A stretch of DNA of 64,000 bases from Aquilaria yunnanensis (Eukaryota > Streptophyta > Magnoliopsida > Malvales > Thymelaeaceae): the NCBI GenBank assembly GCA_039654915.1, contig CM077596.1:55302501-55366500 (forward strand). Reading direction: 5' to 3'. Both the position numbers and the translations under genes were made by a program. Positions 23,690 to 35,008 of the stretch are shown in pieces (position 1 is the stretch's first letter; each line of letters starts with the position of its first letter). The notes beneath the pieces are model-generated. The model worked only from the letters and a program-made list of their open reading frames with translations. It did not search any database and had not been told where the DNA came from.

Positions 23690-26326
23690 ATTTGCAATAT
23701 CACAGTTCGATAGAGCATGAGAAAATATTAAATTTGAAGTATCATGGTTTTTCATGATTTCCACTTTATCACTGTGAAATTTTGGATTGACTAGATTATT
23801 CATAAGTGGTTTAAATGTAATCTTTAAAGAAATAGGGATTAAATTAGACGTTTGTAAAAAATCTGGAAATTGGTGTATAATTATATCTGTGAAGAAACAA
23901 GCTATGACATAATACTAACCTTGGTCCTCAAATTTTTGCATTTTATCATCTAAGGATTGAACATTAAAAATCACGCACTTAGACCTTGCATGCGCCTTGC
24001 ACATGCTAAGCTTACTTAATAAGCTTTATTAATCGACCCAACTTGTTTCCACCCTTAGCCAGAAGCTCTAGCCTGCCAAAACCTCTTTCATCTTCGAACC
24101 ACCACAACCAAGATCCTTCCAAGCTCAATCCACCCAAATTCAAGGACAAATAATCAAGATTTTGTAGGAAAATCAAGTTTTGTGCTATCCTAAGCTAGGA
24201 TTTCTTGCTTCTTCTCGAAGTAAGTTTGGTTCTATTATTTCCCCTATTTTGAGCTTTAGTTTAGCTCTGTGAATTCTGGAAATTAATGTTAGACTTGGTT
24301 GTTAAGAGAAATCAAAGGTGCTCAACATGTTTGAAGGTGTTTATGAGCTTATCCATGGTTAATTTTGCTCCTATGGTGTAGTTTTCATCATCTTTGGATT
24401 TCTGGCACTGTTCATTCAATTTTTATGGCAGAAATCATAGCTGGGATAATTTTTGATGTGTTTCCTAGCTGTAATATGTAAATTGAGATGCAAATGAGCT
24501 AAAAACCCAAAAGAACCAAGGTTGGAATTTTGGTGTAGCTGAAACTAGGAGTGTTATGCTAGGTGTGGTTTAATTCTTTTATAGCCAGCCATAATTTCGT
24601 GTTCCAGGGGTTTTGGTAGCTCAATAAGGTTGTTCTCTTACTTATGAACTGGTATTTGAAGGCCGGGAAATAGGAGAATAGGTGTTGGGCAGTGAATTAA
24701 CCATGGGAACCATATTGTGCCTTAAGTTGAGGTTTTGGAGCTGCTGAAATTGTAATTACTTCCAGGAATAAACTGTATTATTTCAGTAATTTTGTTGGCT
24801 GTTAGTTGTTATAATCTTTTAGTTGTTATAATCTTTCTTATACACTTGTATACAAGACATAAAAAATAAGAGAGCAAGATTTGGGCTGCATTTATGCTAT
24901 TGAAAGTATAAAGAACCACAAGATAGGCAAACCGGAGACAGAAAATTTTGGGCTGTTGGTGGTTGTTGTAGGGGCTATTTCCATGTGTTAAAATTGCTAA
25001 ATTATGCTTAAAATGATCAATATAGGTGCTGGGAATAAGCTACTAAGAGAAGTCCTAAGTTTGGCTCGAAACCGAGGTAAAAAGGCTAAGTCCTTAAAGC
25101 TTGCAAACTAAGTTATCTAAGATAAGGGTTGTTTCATTTGTATGCTTATGTGTTAAATAAATTTGGCTATAATACTTGTATATCAAGTGGCCGAATTATT
25201 GATAAATTTAACAAGCATATGGTTTGAGTATTGATGGCTATTTAAGAAGCTTATATGATTGGGTTTGGTAGGAAGCCAAACTATGAAGTGCATATAAAGT
25301 GTATAAGTGCATATTTGAAAACTTGTATCTATAGGCAAAAAGGATCTTAATATGGTCTAATTTATGGTGAGTATGATGGGTTAGGAACCTATGATACCTA
25401 AGGTTACTATGATGGGTTAAGACCTGGGTGGACCTAAGAGGAAGGTGTCCTTAACCACTCACGAAACCTTACAAAACTAGCATTAACACATGCACTAAAT
25501 AACCAAATAGTTCACTCCTGTATATAAAATAAAGGATATTGGTAGATACTAAGAAGCTTTCAAAGCAGTATTTGTATGGACAAATTGGACTTGTTAATTG
25601 CAGGACAAATGGGTAAAGAAATTATGGAAATTAGCTACTCCCATAATTATTTGCCAATAATACGAATTTCTAGCACTATGATTTGAGTTCAAGTGCATGA
25701 GGCATATATATAGACATCCTTATGGATATTATGCATGATCCTATATTGTTGTTTTTCTTGCAGGTTATAACCCTTAATGGGAACCTTTGGTTCTTACACC
25801 CCTTACATGTTTTATGTATAGATACTAATACATCTGGGGCTAACAACCAATAGAAAGAAAGGTTGTTAGTATTTTAATACTAGAGGTAAGGAGCAGGGGG
25901 TACCTGAATACTGTAGTGACCCATTTTGGCAGTGTAACTCAGGTGGAATCGGATCCCAAGATTCTTAGTGTGTAGCATATGTATGCGCTTTTGTGTATGA
26001 TGTATATATGTGTGTAAAATTTATGCCTCTAGTAAATGCTATGGAACTATTGGTTATGTTCCCTGGTAGTTTGTATAGATTCACAGTGCATAACAGTATG
26101 TTTTATATGAATGCATATTTTGAAATGTTGGCCAACTACGCCAAGTATATATTATTTTTATGGTCATTGACCTATAGCCATAGTAAGACATGGTATAAAA
26201 CAGTAATGTATTAAGGATTTAATTAATAACAGGCCTACTAAGGAGCAATGGCCTAGCACTAAATTAGTGTAAGGTTCCTGGGGTCCTATATGACTTAAAT
26301 AAGATTATAGGTAAAGGACTGTGACA
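23690..26326 (+). mobile_element. Nested long-LTR copy inside the left LTR
   Basis: The sequence from about 23,690 to 26,326 is collinear with the solo LTR at 15332-19170 and ends with the same CTGTGACA. It lacks the hAT-type insertion. The first ~200 bp of the solo LTR have no clear counterpart here, so the 5' border is either truncated or too diverged, and no target-site duplication could be read. It lies between two parts of the outer element's left LTR and is therefore the younger insertion at this spot. Confidence 0.75.
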
Positions 26327-27257
26327 ATTCCCCCTATTGTGGTTGCCACATCACCGCCGGGTGGAGCCCAGGTGGCCTCCCCTTCTATCGTCGCCAGAGG
26401 AATGCCAAATTGGAAAAGAACCGATTTTGCGACTCGTTTTAGACCCATGAACAGACCCGTTTCCAGCTTCATCCGATGTCAACCTTCTTTGTTGGTAAAA
26501 CTCTTGATTAGCCCCCTGATTTTTTTATTTCATTCATTCAGTTATTAACTTTCTTTTATTTTACAAATTAGTCACTAACAGCAAATTTTTATTATTTGTT
26601 CTTTTTTTTGTCTTCTTTGTTATTTTTGGTTTGGCCTTGCATTAAACTTAGTCATTAAATTAACATAGGGGAACAACAAGGGATTCTGATTTGATTGTTT
26701 CTTCTTTTGTTTATTTTTTTTAGAATAGTTCAATTTTAATTCTCATGATGCGTTTAATAGTGACATACACAAAATATTGGTTAAGCAACTTTTAAATACT
26801 TAACAAATTTTTGGGAATCCATTCTTGGTGGATTTGATAAAATCCCCAGGTAGATTGTTCGTTTGAATTTGATTGGTCTGGTAAGACTTATGGCTAAGAA
26901 CAAGATGGTCATTCTAAATTCTTTGTGGGTTTAGTAAAGTCCTGAAATTTCTAGGACATCTAAGATTCCATATCTGATTGGTCTGGTAAGATTCATGGTT
27001 TGGAATTAAATCAATTAAAATTTAAAAATAATCAAATAAAATTCATTAAAATTATTTTCATCAAAGATTAGGTTAAGAAATAAGGATTTAGGAAAAGATA
27101 AAACTGAACCCCATGGTACAAATTTTCGGGCACTATAATAAGGTTATTTTAGCGTAACCGACTCACGATCTCGAAATTTCTTGTAGACAATAACAGGTAT
27201 CCAATCGACCTAGGCAAAACCGATTGGTGGCGACTCCAAAAACACATTGCTACAGCT

Positions 27258-27276
27258 TGGCGACTCCACTACGGAC
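27258..27276 (+). promoter_or_regulatory. Putative primer-binding site of the outer LTR element
   Basis: TGGCGACTCCACTACGGAC starts 3 bases after the left LTR. It begins TGG, as expected for complementarity to a tRNA CCA end. The tRNA species was not verified. Confidence 0.6.
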
Positions 27277-30267
27277 GAGCCTAGCCATAAGAGGGGTTTT
27301 GTTTTCCTTTTTTCTTCTTTGTTTATTTCTTAACTTGTTGATTTGATGTGTTGTATTTTTTTAGGTTCCGACATGCACACACCTCAACATGCATAATGAG
27401 CTCAATACCCAAGCTCACTCCAACCAAATTCTGCAAAACATTCGGGTTAGGCCAGTCGTGTGAGACAATACTTTCCGCATTTTCTCTAACCTATAGTAGT
27501 AAGTAGTGTTGCTCGAGTGTGACGATAGTTACCCCATGGGGCCATGACAGCTACGACTTGAATAAATCCTTCTTTACGTAACCCTTATGGGTGAAGGATT
27601 GGGCCTTTTCTAGTCCGATAGGACTTAGTAAAATGGATTCGAGAACCAACCTATAACTCACCTTTCAAAACACCACCCATGTTTATAGAGACCATAGATT
27701 TATCCACTAGGGTTTCCATGACAAAACATGCATCATTTAGTTAATTTGTTTCATTGTTCTCATAACTTGTTCTATGTTATATTATTATACCAACATGACT
27801 AATTTTGTCAATTGACCATATTGTTGCTTTGTTTGTGTACTTTTTCTCTTTATAACTCTGATTTCTCTTTTCATTGTACCTCATATGTTATTTGTCCATA
27901 TCAATTCTTGTTACTAACTTTATTCTTCTTTTGTCCTTATGTTTTCTCAAACAACTTTTTTTTTTCATGCATCAAAATCATATATCAAGCCATACTTATT
28001 CTTAACTTTCTTGTCAACAATAAGTTTGAAGTTTCATTGCTGTAGACAATCAAGCTCATTCATTGCATGTATACATCAGTCCTCATCTTCATGCATTCAT
28101 CCTATGAAATAATCACTTCATTTATGGTGCAACATTTTCATCCCAAGTCAGTGCATCCACAGATGGTAATGAGCAAGGCAAACGTAATCTTCAAGGAGAC
28201 CTCATGCAATTTATGGATAAAGAAAGTTTCTATGCCCCTTTTTGTAGATGGGAAAGGCACCTTTTCAAGAAGAATTTTTAAGCTTGATCCAACCTAGAGG
28301 TCTACACACATTCATGAATGACAGAGAATCTTTCGAGTGAATTTGTATCTTTGAGAGCTTGCTAAAGTAACTTAATAGTAAAATCTCTTAGATTTAGTCC
28401 AAAATCTAAGATGTAGTCTTTGTTAAATGAACATATGTTATTCCTTTCTTTTTCAATAAGGAGATGTAACATGTGCATTTCACCACCTTTCAAAATCCAC
28501 ATTTACTTCTATTTCACCATTTTTGGCCAGTATACCATTCATTTCGCCATCTTGAAAAACATGTTTCTCTTTTGCAAACAAACAAAAATGTGACAATGCT
28601 ACTCGTGGGTGGAAATGAAAGTCAAGAGAGATTTGATGGTGGTGATCTTGAAAATGTTGCCAAATCTAGCAAGAAGGGTCTTAAATGTTGTACCTCAACT
28701 TTCATCATACAAACGCAAAAGCAAGTTCACAGTGGTTATCAGCATCATTGGAATAAGCTCTTGGTCAGCTTCTGAACAAGCTAACCCTCATATTAAACGG
28801 TTTTGGTGACATCCTAATTCTCATGAATGCTAACACAAGAAAAGGTTCTCAGTTCTCTACAACACAAATTCCAAAAAGGTAAGAAATTCATCATTTCCAT
28901 CAAAAGGCAACAAGGGAAATTCAAAAGAAAGAAAGGATTGAGAGTAAGCACAGGCAACTAATGTCATTTGAGTCGTCTCACTCAAAAAGGGCTACCTAGC
29001 ACATTATAATCATTACTCAAAAAAAAAAGGAAAAGATAAGGCATCACTAGGCTGTTAGTCTCTAACATAACCTAGGAAAAAGTTAGAGCAAAAGGAAAGA
29101 AACAAAAAAGAAAAGTGAGCTATAGCTTTTAGACTGAAAACCTAAAAAGATAGTTTAAAAGATAAAGGCAACTTTCAAAGCAAGTCTACACTCAGATTGT
29201 AAGACTTAGGGGGCATCGGATGAGGCCTAACTTTCTGGAAAATGTGGTAAATTTGAGGTTATCACTATCAAAATTTTTTAAGGCAATTAGATCTACTCAT
29301 GAGTGGCATTAAAAAACCCTTCTTTCACACCATTCAAACTTTTTCTTAACCTATCACTGGCTTCTTGATATCATTTTTATTCATTTAAAAGGCTATCACT
29401 CTAAAACCTATTTCTACATTTAACCTTGTGCATTTTACATTTTTGAGTTGGAAAGGGGAAGAATAACGGAACATTTTGATCAAATACAAAGACCATAGGT
29501 TATTTTTTCAAGCTATGCAAATTGATGAAATTTTTTCTTGAAGGCCAAACCATTATTCATTGATGTGTGTGAGTCAAAAGTGAGGAAATGGCATAAGACT
29601 CTTCTAAAAAATATGCATTTCTTGGACATAGTGGGGGATATTAAGCATTGAACACCAATATGGTCATAAAGGAGCAAACGATGCACATTCGTGGATTATG
29701 ATCACTAACGTAAGGTATGGAATCACAAGTACCTCAAAAAGGAAATTAAGGGTGGTAAGCATGAATAACAGTTACTCATCTCTCATGCATCACGGCTTTT
29801 ATAAAATCAATGCATTTTCACCAATTGAGGTTCTTGCTTTTTCAACGTCATGAATCATCCATCATGAGCGGCATAACTATCATGCATAGTGCATATTTCT
29901 TTAAAACAAATTTAAAGACAGGTCTTAAGAAGGCAGGTCTAAGGAATGTTCACAAAGACCTCCAAGAAGAAAACTCTTACAAGGCACGGTTTAAAGGTAT
30001 TACAGTGCATAACAGAGCTTGTTCATCAAGAAATAATTCGATTCTCAAGCATAGCAATGACTCAAGGCGGTTTTTTTTTTATTTATTAAGGTAAGACCAA
30101 AGGATAAAATCGAAACCCATGGTACCAATTTTTAGGCGCTTTAATAAGGTTATTTTAGCGTAGCCGATTGACAATCTTAGAATCTCTCACAGACTATAAC
30201 AGGTATCCAATCGATGTAGGTGAAACTGATTAGTGGCGACTCTTAAAAATCACATTGCTACAATTAT

Positions 30268-31085
30268 CGAATAGGTATAGTTAAAGTACTAGTAAAAGAA
30301 ACATATATGACCAATGGCCAAAATTGTTAGTTTACCTATTCATTTTACAGTCACTTAACTGCAAATTTGTAAATTTTTGTACATTGGTGGCAAATTTGGT
30401 CACAAAGGCAAAATTCAGTATTAGTTTTGGTACACATGCAACTTTGGTGATAAATTTGGTCTTTTTGATATATTTTAGTAGTAGATTTGGTACTTAATTC
30501 TTTATCCTTATGTGTGTCTTTATGACAGTTGTGAAGCTCTTAATCTCCATCAACTATGTTCTTCAAAATCACCAGTCTTATGTTGAACTCCAGCTGAGAA
30601 AGTCCTTCTTAAACCTTCTAATGAGTAGTTTGAGTTTGAACTCAATTTGAACATTCTTGAATCAAGTTTGTGAAGCTTAGCTAGAGACAAGATTAGTATG
30701 TCAACAGGGAGGGCGGATGTATACCAGGGATGAAACACTAAACTCCATCTAGGTTTTTTTTTTCAAATCTAATTATTTTTTTAATTTTACATTTAATTGA
30801 GAAATAATTATATTTTTAATAAGAAATTTATTTTAATAATTTTTTTTCATAAAACCAATTACTATTTTCTATTTTTAATATCAAACAATTCTCATTTAAT
30901 GAAAAATATTATTTTATTCTACAAAATCTTTTTTATTGTTCTTATTGTTAGGGGATCCAAATCAATTATAATTTTTTATATTTTCACACTAAATTATTAA
31001 TATTCTACCCAACACATAGACTGAAATAGTATAAAAATAAAAATTGATGTCTACATTTTTATTTTTTCATTAGAAATTAAATACC
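30268..31085. other. AT-rich intergenic DNA
   Basis: No gene supported. A minus-strand frame at 30550-30738 is not recognised, and 30,760-31,020 is extremely AT-rich. Confidence 0.45.
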
Positions 31086-31089
31086 ATAA

Positions 31090-31570
31090 TATACGATATT
31101 GGACACCACTATAGACAAAATTAGGCACTCAGATAGATGATGTTAGACATCAGTTCATGATGTTAGACGTTATTATAGATGAAATTCAGCACCATTTTAA
31201 ACAAAATTAGACACCATTATACATAATATTTAAACACCATTTAGGTGGCATTAGGCACATTACAGAAGAAATTAAATAGTGCAGATGAAACTAAACAAAA
31301 TTAGACACAAAAACTAGTGTGAAATTTCATCAATAATAATTTCTAACATCATCTATAATAATGTCTAATGTCCATATTCTAGTGTCTAATTTCATATATA
31401 GTAGTGTTTAATTTCATCTGTTGTGGTGTCTAATGCTCTATAATGGTGTCTAACATCATTTATACTGGTGTCTAATTTTATCTATAGTAGTGTCTAATAT
31501 CCTTTATAGTGGAGTCTAATTTCGTTTATGGTAATGTTCAATTTTACTGATAATAGTTTCTAATTTTTTC
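31090..31570. repeat. Head-to-head array of ~24-bp degenerate repeats
   Basis: From about 31,090 to 31,315 the unit reads roughly TTAGACACCATTATAGATGA in the plus orientation, in about nine imperfect copies. From about 31,322 to 31,570 the same unit recurs as its reverse complement, roughly GTGTCTAATTTCATCTATAG with a period of 24 bp, in about ten copies. The array is thus a long imperfect inverted repeat with its centre near 31,320. A few more plus-orientation units occur around 31,685-31,725. No coding potential. Confidence 0.8.
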
Positions 31571-31814
31571 TAAAAACAAGCAAACTAATTAGACACTAAA
31601 AAAATAGTACCAGAAACAAAAAAAAAAAGTTCTAGACATTAATTCTACTAATATATAACATCAATTTCATACACCGATTCTAATCTTAGATGAGATTAGA
31701 CACTATGATAGATGAGATTAGGGACTAACTAATTTATACATCAACCTAACATAATTAGATATAAAAAAATCAGTCACAGACATCAGAATAATAGTACTAG
31801 ATACTGGACCAACA

Positions 31815-31980
31815 GTCTTTAATAGACATTTATAGTCTAGAAGCAAACATTTATAGACTAGAAATAGACACTTAAATACTAGAAGTAGATTCCTACATTT
31901 ATCTAATATACGTTTAAAGACTTGAAGTAGACACATATCGACTAGAAGCAGACACCTATAGACTGGAAGCAGACACTAGG
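31815..31980. repeat. ~21-bp minisatellite
   Basis: About seven imperfect units of the form GACACCTATAGACTAGAAGCA follow one another. A related TAGACAC motif also recurs near 32,440-32,520. Confidence 0.7.
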
Positions 31981-33469
31981 TTCGAAATCTATTAGTTATT
32001 AATTATGACTTATCAATACAGAGAATAGTGATTTGAATAATTTAAACTTTTTTTCCTCTTACACAATAAATGATCAAAGAGGAAAAATTGCAAATCACGC
32101 TATTTCAAGGTATCCGATATAAGTTTGTAACATCCAATTATGAGTTTATGGTATCTAATTCTACATATGAGATGCCTAGCTCTTTATATGAAGCATACAA
32201 ATTTATACATCTAATGTTTATTTCAGTATATAAAATGCCTATATAGATTCACGTTAAACATGGTACAAGAAATACTGATTGATTTGGGCTCCAGAAAAAT
32301 GGAAAACCATAAAAATATTATATAATTTATCTACATAAATATCCTTAAAAATGATATGATTATCTCCCTTTAAACGTAACATTTGAATAAAAAACTTGTG
32401 TTGTCTACATTACTTGTAAATGACATACATAAATTGAAACAATAAAGTAGACACTCGAATTGTAGAAACAGACACTTTCAATCCAATGTTAGACATTCTA
32501 AAACAGATATTTTTAATCCCATATAAGATACCATGATACTAATGTCGTTATAGATTTCGTTTCGCATATGTCCACCACTGGTGAATGATATACTATCATG
32601 GAGAACTTTAAACTTTCAGGATGTCCGAGCTTATCAAGCTCAAGCTCGTTCTTTAGGACCTAAAAGCTCGAACTTAATGTTTTCCGGCTCTGGTTTGTTA
32701 CCCCACTTGTATGGGTAGTAGTAACATGGAGAGCGTAAGTTTGTGAGTTACTAAAAGTATCTTTGAAAGCCCCTCAATTTGGTATTCTACTACTATAATT
32801 GTATTTCTATGATTACCCCTGCTCTGTATTAGTTTTTGTGAACATTAATTAGTTTGAATTGGTCTGATGCATATCTCTCGTGGTACATCTTAAGCAGCAA
32901 GGCACCACTTTTATTCATGACATGGGCAAACTGCATAAGACGTCCTAGAGCTATCTTTGTATTGCGTGTTGGTCTCTACCTTATGAAATGTTGCAATGTT
33001 AGTCCCGTATTACAATTTAATACAAAACGATGTCCGAAAGTGGCAGTTCGACAGAAATATATAATAGTAGAAACCAGCAAGATCACCCCCAAAAGTCTAA
33101 ACAATAGTACGTTGACAAAAACTTTTAAGTTCTGAATGAAATTATTCAATTTTACAGTTGGAAAGCATTAGCATGTGTGACAAAAACAACACATACTAAT
33201 TAATAAAAAATGATCTAAATAGAAAAGTTTTTAAATGATTTCACATCTTGTTATCCTCTATTATTGCCAAACTATTGGATAACATGTTATATTTCCATTA
33301 ATAATGAATGAATAATTTAACATATGACCAACAGTCCTAACTAATATGTGTTCTCAATCATATACACTTGTAAATATGCTTTTGAGTAATAAAAATGTTA
33401 GATAGTATATTTTATAGTTTAGAAAAAGCCAAAATATGCATGTAGTCACAAACTCAGTCAACTAGAACA
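31981..33469. other. Intergenic, nothing recognised
   Basis: AT-rich sequence with isolated TAGACA or GACAC motifs related to the arrays on the left. A plus-strand frame at 32854-33135 shows no known domain. Confidence 0.45.
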
Positions 33470-34460
33470 CTTACCTCTTGAACTTGAACTTGGGGCAACT
33501 TATCCCTTTGCACTTGGTAAAATGGGTCGGTCAAGCCCTTTGACCAGCACACACTATCATGTGAGCTCTAAAACCATAACGTCATTCATCCATTCTCACC
33601 ACTTTCGTCTTCTTACATATCTCTCTCTCTCTCTCTCATCCATTTCAACAACATTGTCCACCACCGGCCTTCGCGTTCCTCAACCACCATCCTACCTCAT
33701 CATCCTCGACTTTTACCAATAGAGCATATATAATTCGGCCTAAGAACTATAAGCGCATAGTCTACAACAAATGCCCACAATAGCTCCCTCGTTGCTCGTG
33801 GCCATCCCTTAGAGTCAGTCCCTTTCAAGCATCCCAACACCTTCAATTACTCCTTCAATTTGGGCAATCGGAAGAAAAATGTCCCAAACCCATGTGTACA
33901 AACCGACTATAATTGCAAAATGTAGCCTGTTTCCAACAAAGAAGGGGCCAACAACAGCTCGATTACATTGTTTGAATTGCACTGATCGGCTGTGGTGATG
34001 CTGCGAGAACCAGCAAATTTTTGTGTTCTTGACAACCACATCAAGAAGTTGGAACTAGCATTATTGAAAAGCGACCGATGGATTTTTTTGGGTTTAAGAT
34101 CATTAACATTGAGCATTGGTATTGAGGGAGGTTCTTCGATAGGGGAATTCCATGAAATCAAGCTCTACAATTCAGAATACTAGTCAACAACTGACTTCAT
34201 ATTCACGAGCTTCAGATCTGGAAGTGGAAATTCAAATTCCATCATGGCTACGAAATTGAGCTCTACGGTTTAGGCCATTTTGCAATGTTTCTCGTGGTTG
34301 CACAAACAAAGGGCGAATGGCATTAGCTCACTTGTGCACATGACAACGTATGAGTCAAAGGGTTTGACTGACCTATTTAACTAAGTTCAGAGACTGATTG
34401 CACTGAGTTGAGGGTCAAAAGGGTAAATGTCCTTCTTAGCTAAGTTCAGGGGCTATATTG
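33470..34460. mobile_element. Inverted-repeat (MITE-like) element, ~1 kb
   Basis: The left arm (core 33511-33568) contains GGTCGGTCAAGCCCTTTGAC and TATCATGTGAGCT. The right arm (core 34322-34386) carries the same sequence in reverse complement, about 75% alike by eye. Outside the cores both ends carry CYCTTGAACTT / CCCCTGAACTTA-type motifs, so the inverted repeats extend to about 100-140 bp. The interior has no transposase. The target-site duplication was not resolved. Confidence 0.6.
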
Positions 34461-35008
34461 TAGTTTGGCCAAATGTAAAATAACCTGAAACAGTAACATT
34501 CATGGAAAGTTGTTTCCACTGTCAGTACCACTGACCAATAAGTTCTACCATTGATGTTAACTTGAAAAAATCCGACACGACCTTTTTGTTTTTCATAAAA
34601 AAAAACATTGAAAAAGGTCCACGGTACTAGACTTGAACAAAGTTGGAATCCGCATCAGCATCAAAATTTCATAGCCCAGCCATACCAAGCGTTATTTCCA
34701 CGTGTTATTCCCTGATAGGTTCGCCGGATATTCCCCTGCAAATAAACGATCAAACGGGTCCCAAATATCATATTCATGGCGGGCCCCGAATAGGAGTCCC
34801 CCGGCCGTCCGATGAATATCAGACGGCCCAAGCTCCTCGTTCCTCATCCCAAACTAGATACGTATGGCCAATAGTTTACATAAATTTCTCCCAACACAAG
34901 CAGGTCGATGAGTACCCAGAATAGAAACGACCCACCCATGTCACCGGCGACGACGACGACGACGACCGCCCAGAACAAGGCCACACCGGAAGAGTTCGGC
35001 CGCCTTTA
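34461..35008. other. 5' flank of the CPBP gene
   Basis: Contains the promoter and leader of the protease gene. From about 34,920 the sequence becomes GC-rich, with a GAC-repeat run (around 34,947-34,966), typical of a plant leader. Confidence 0.5.

Larger units (their letters stand above)
23087..30262 (+). mobile_element. Decayed LTR retrotransposon (Tat-like), TSD ATTAT
   Basis: The left LTR begins TGTTGACACTAAATTT at 23087 and ends CACATTGCTACA at 27254. It is inflated to 4.2 kb by a nested LTR copy; without it the LTR is about 1.5 kb. The priming region TGGCGACTCCACTACGGAC starts at 27258 and resembles the primer-binding region of plant Tat-lineage elements. About 2.8 kb of non-coding internal sequence follows. 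From about 30,075 to 30,262 the last ~190 bp of an LTR recur, with the shared GGTTATTTTAGCG and AGGTATCCAATCGA blocks and ending in the same CACATTGCTACA. ATTAT flanks both outer ends (23082-23086, 30263-30267). The right LTR has lost its 5' part. No gag or pol frame survives, so the element was non-autonomous or has been gutted. Confidence 0.75.

Noticed and set aside
18814..26214. Paired open frames at 18814-19029 (71 codons) and 25993-26214 (73 codons), similar in sequence, as a possible conserved small protein.
   Set aside because: They lie at the same place in two copies of one LTR. By eye most differences between them change the amino acid, so there is no sign of purifying selection.
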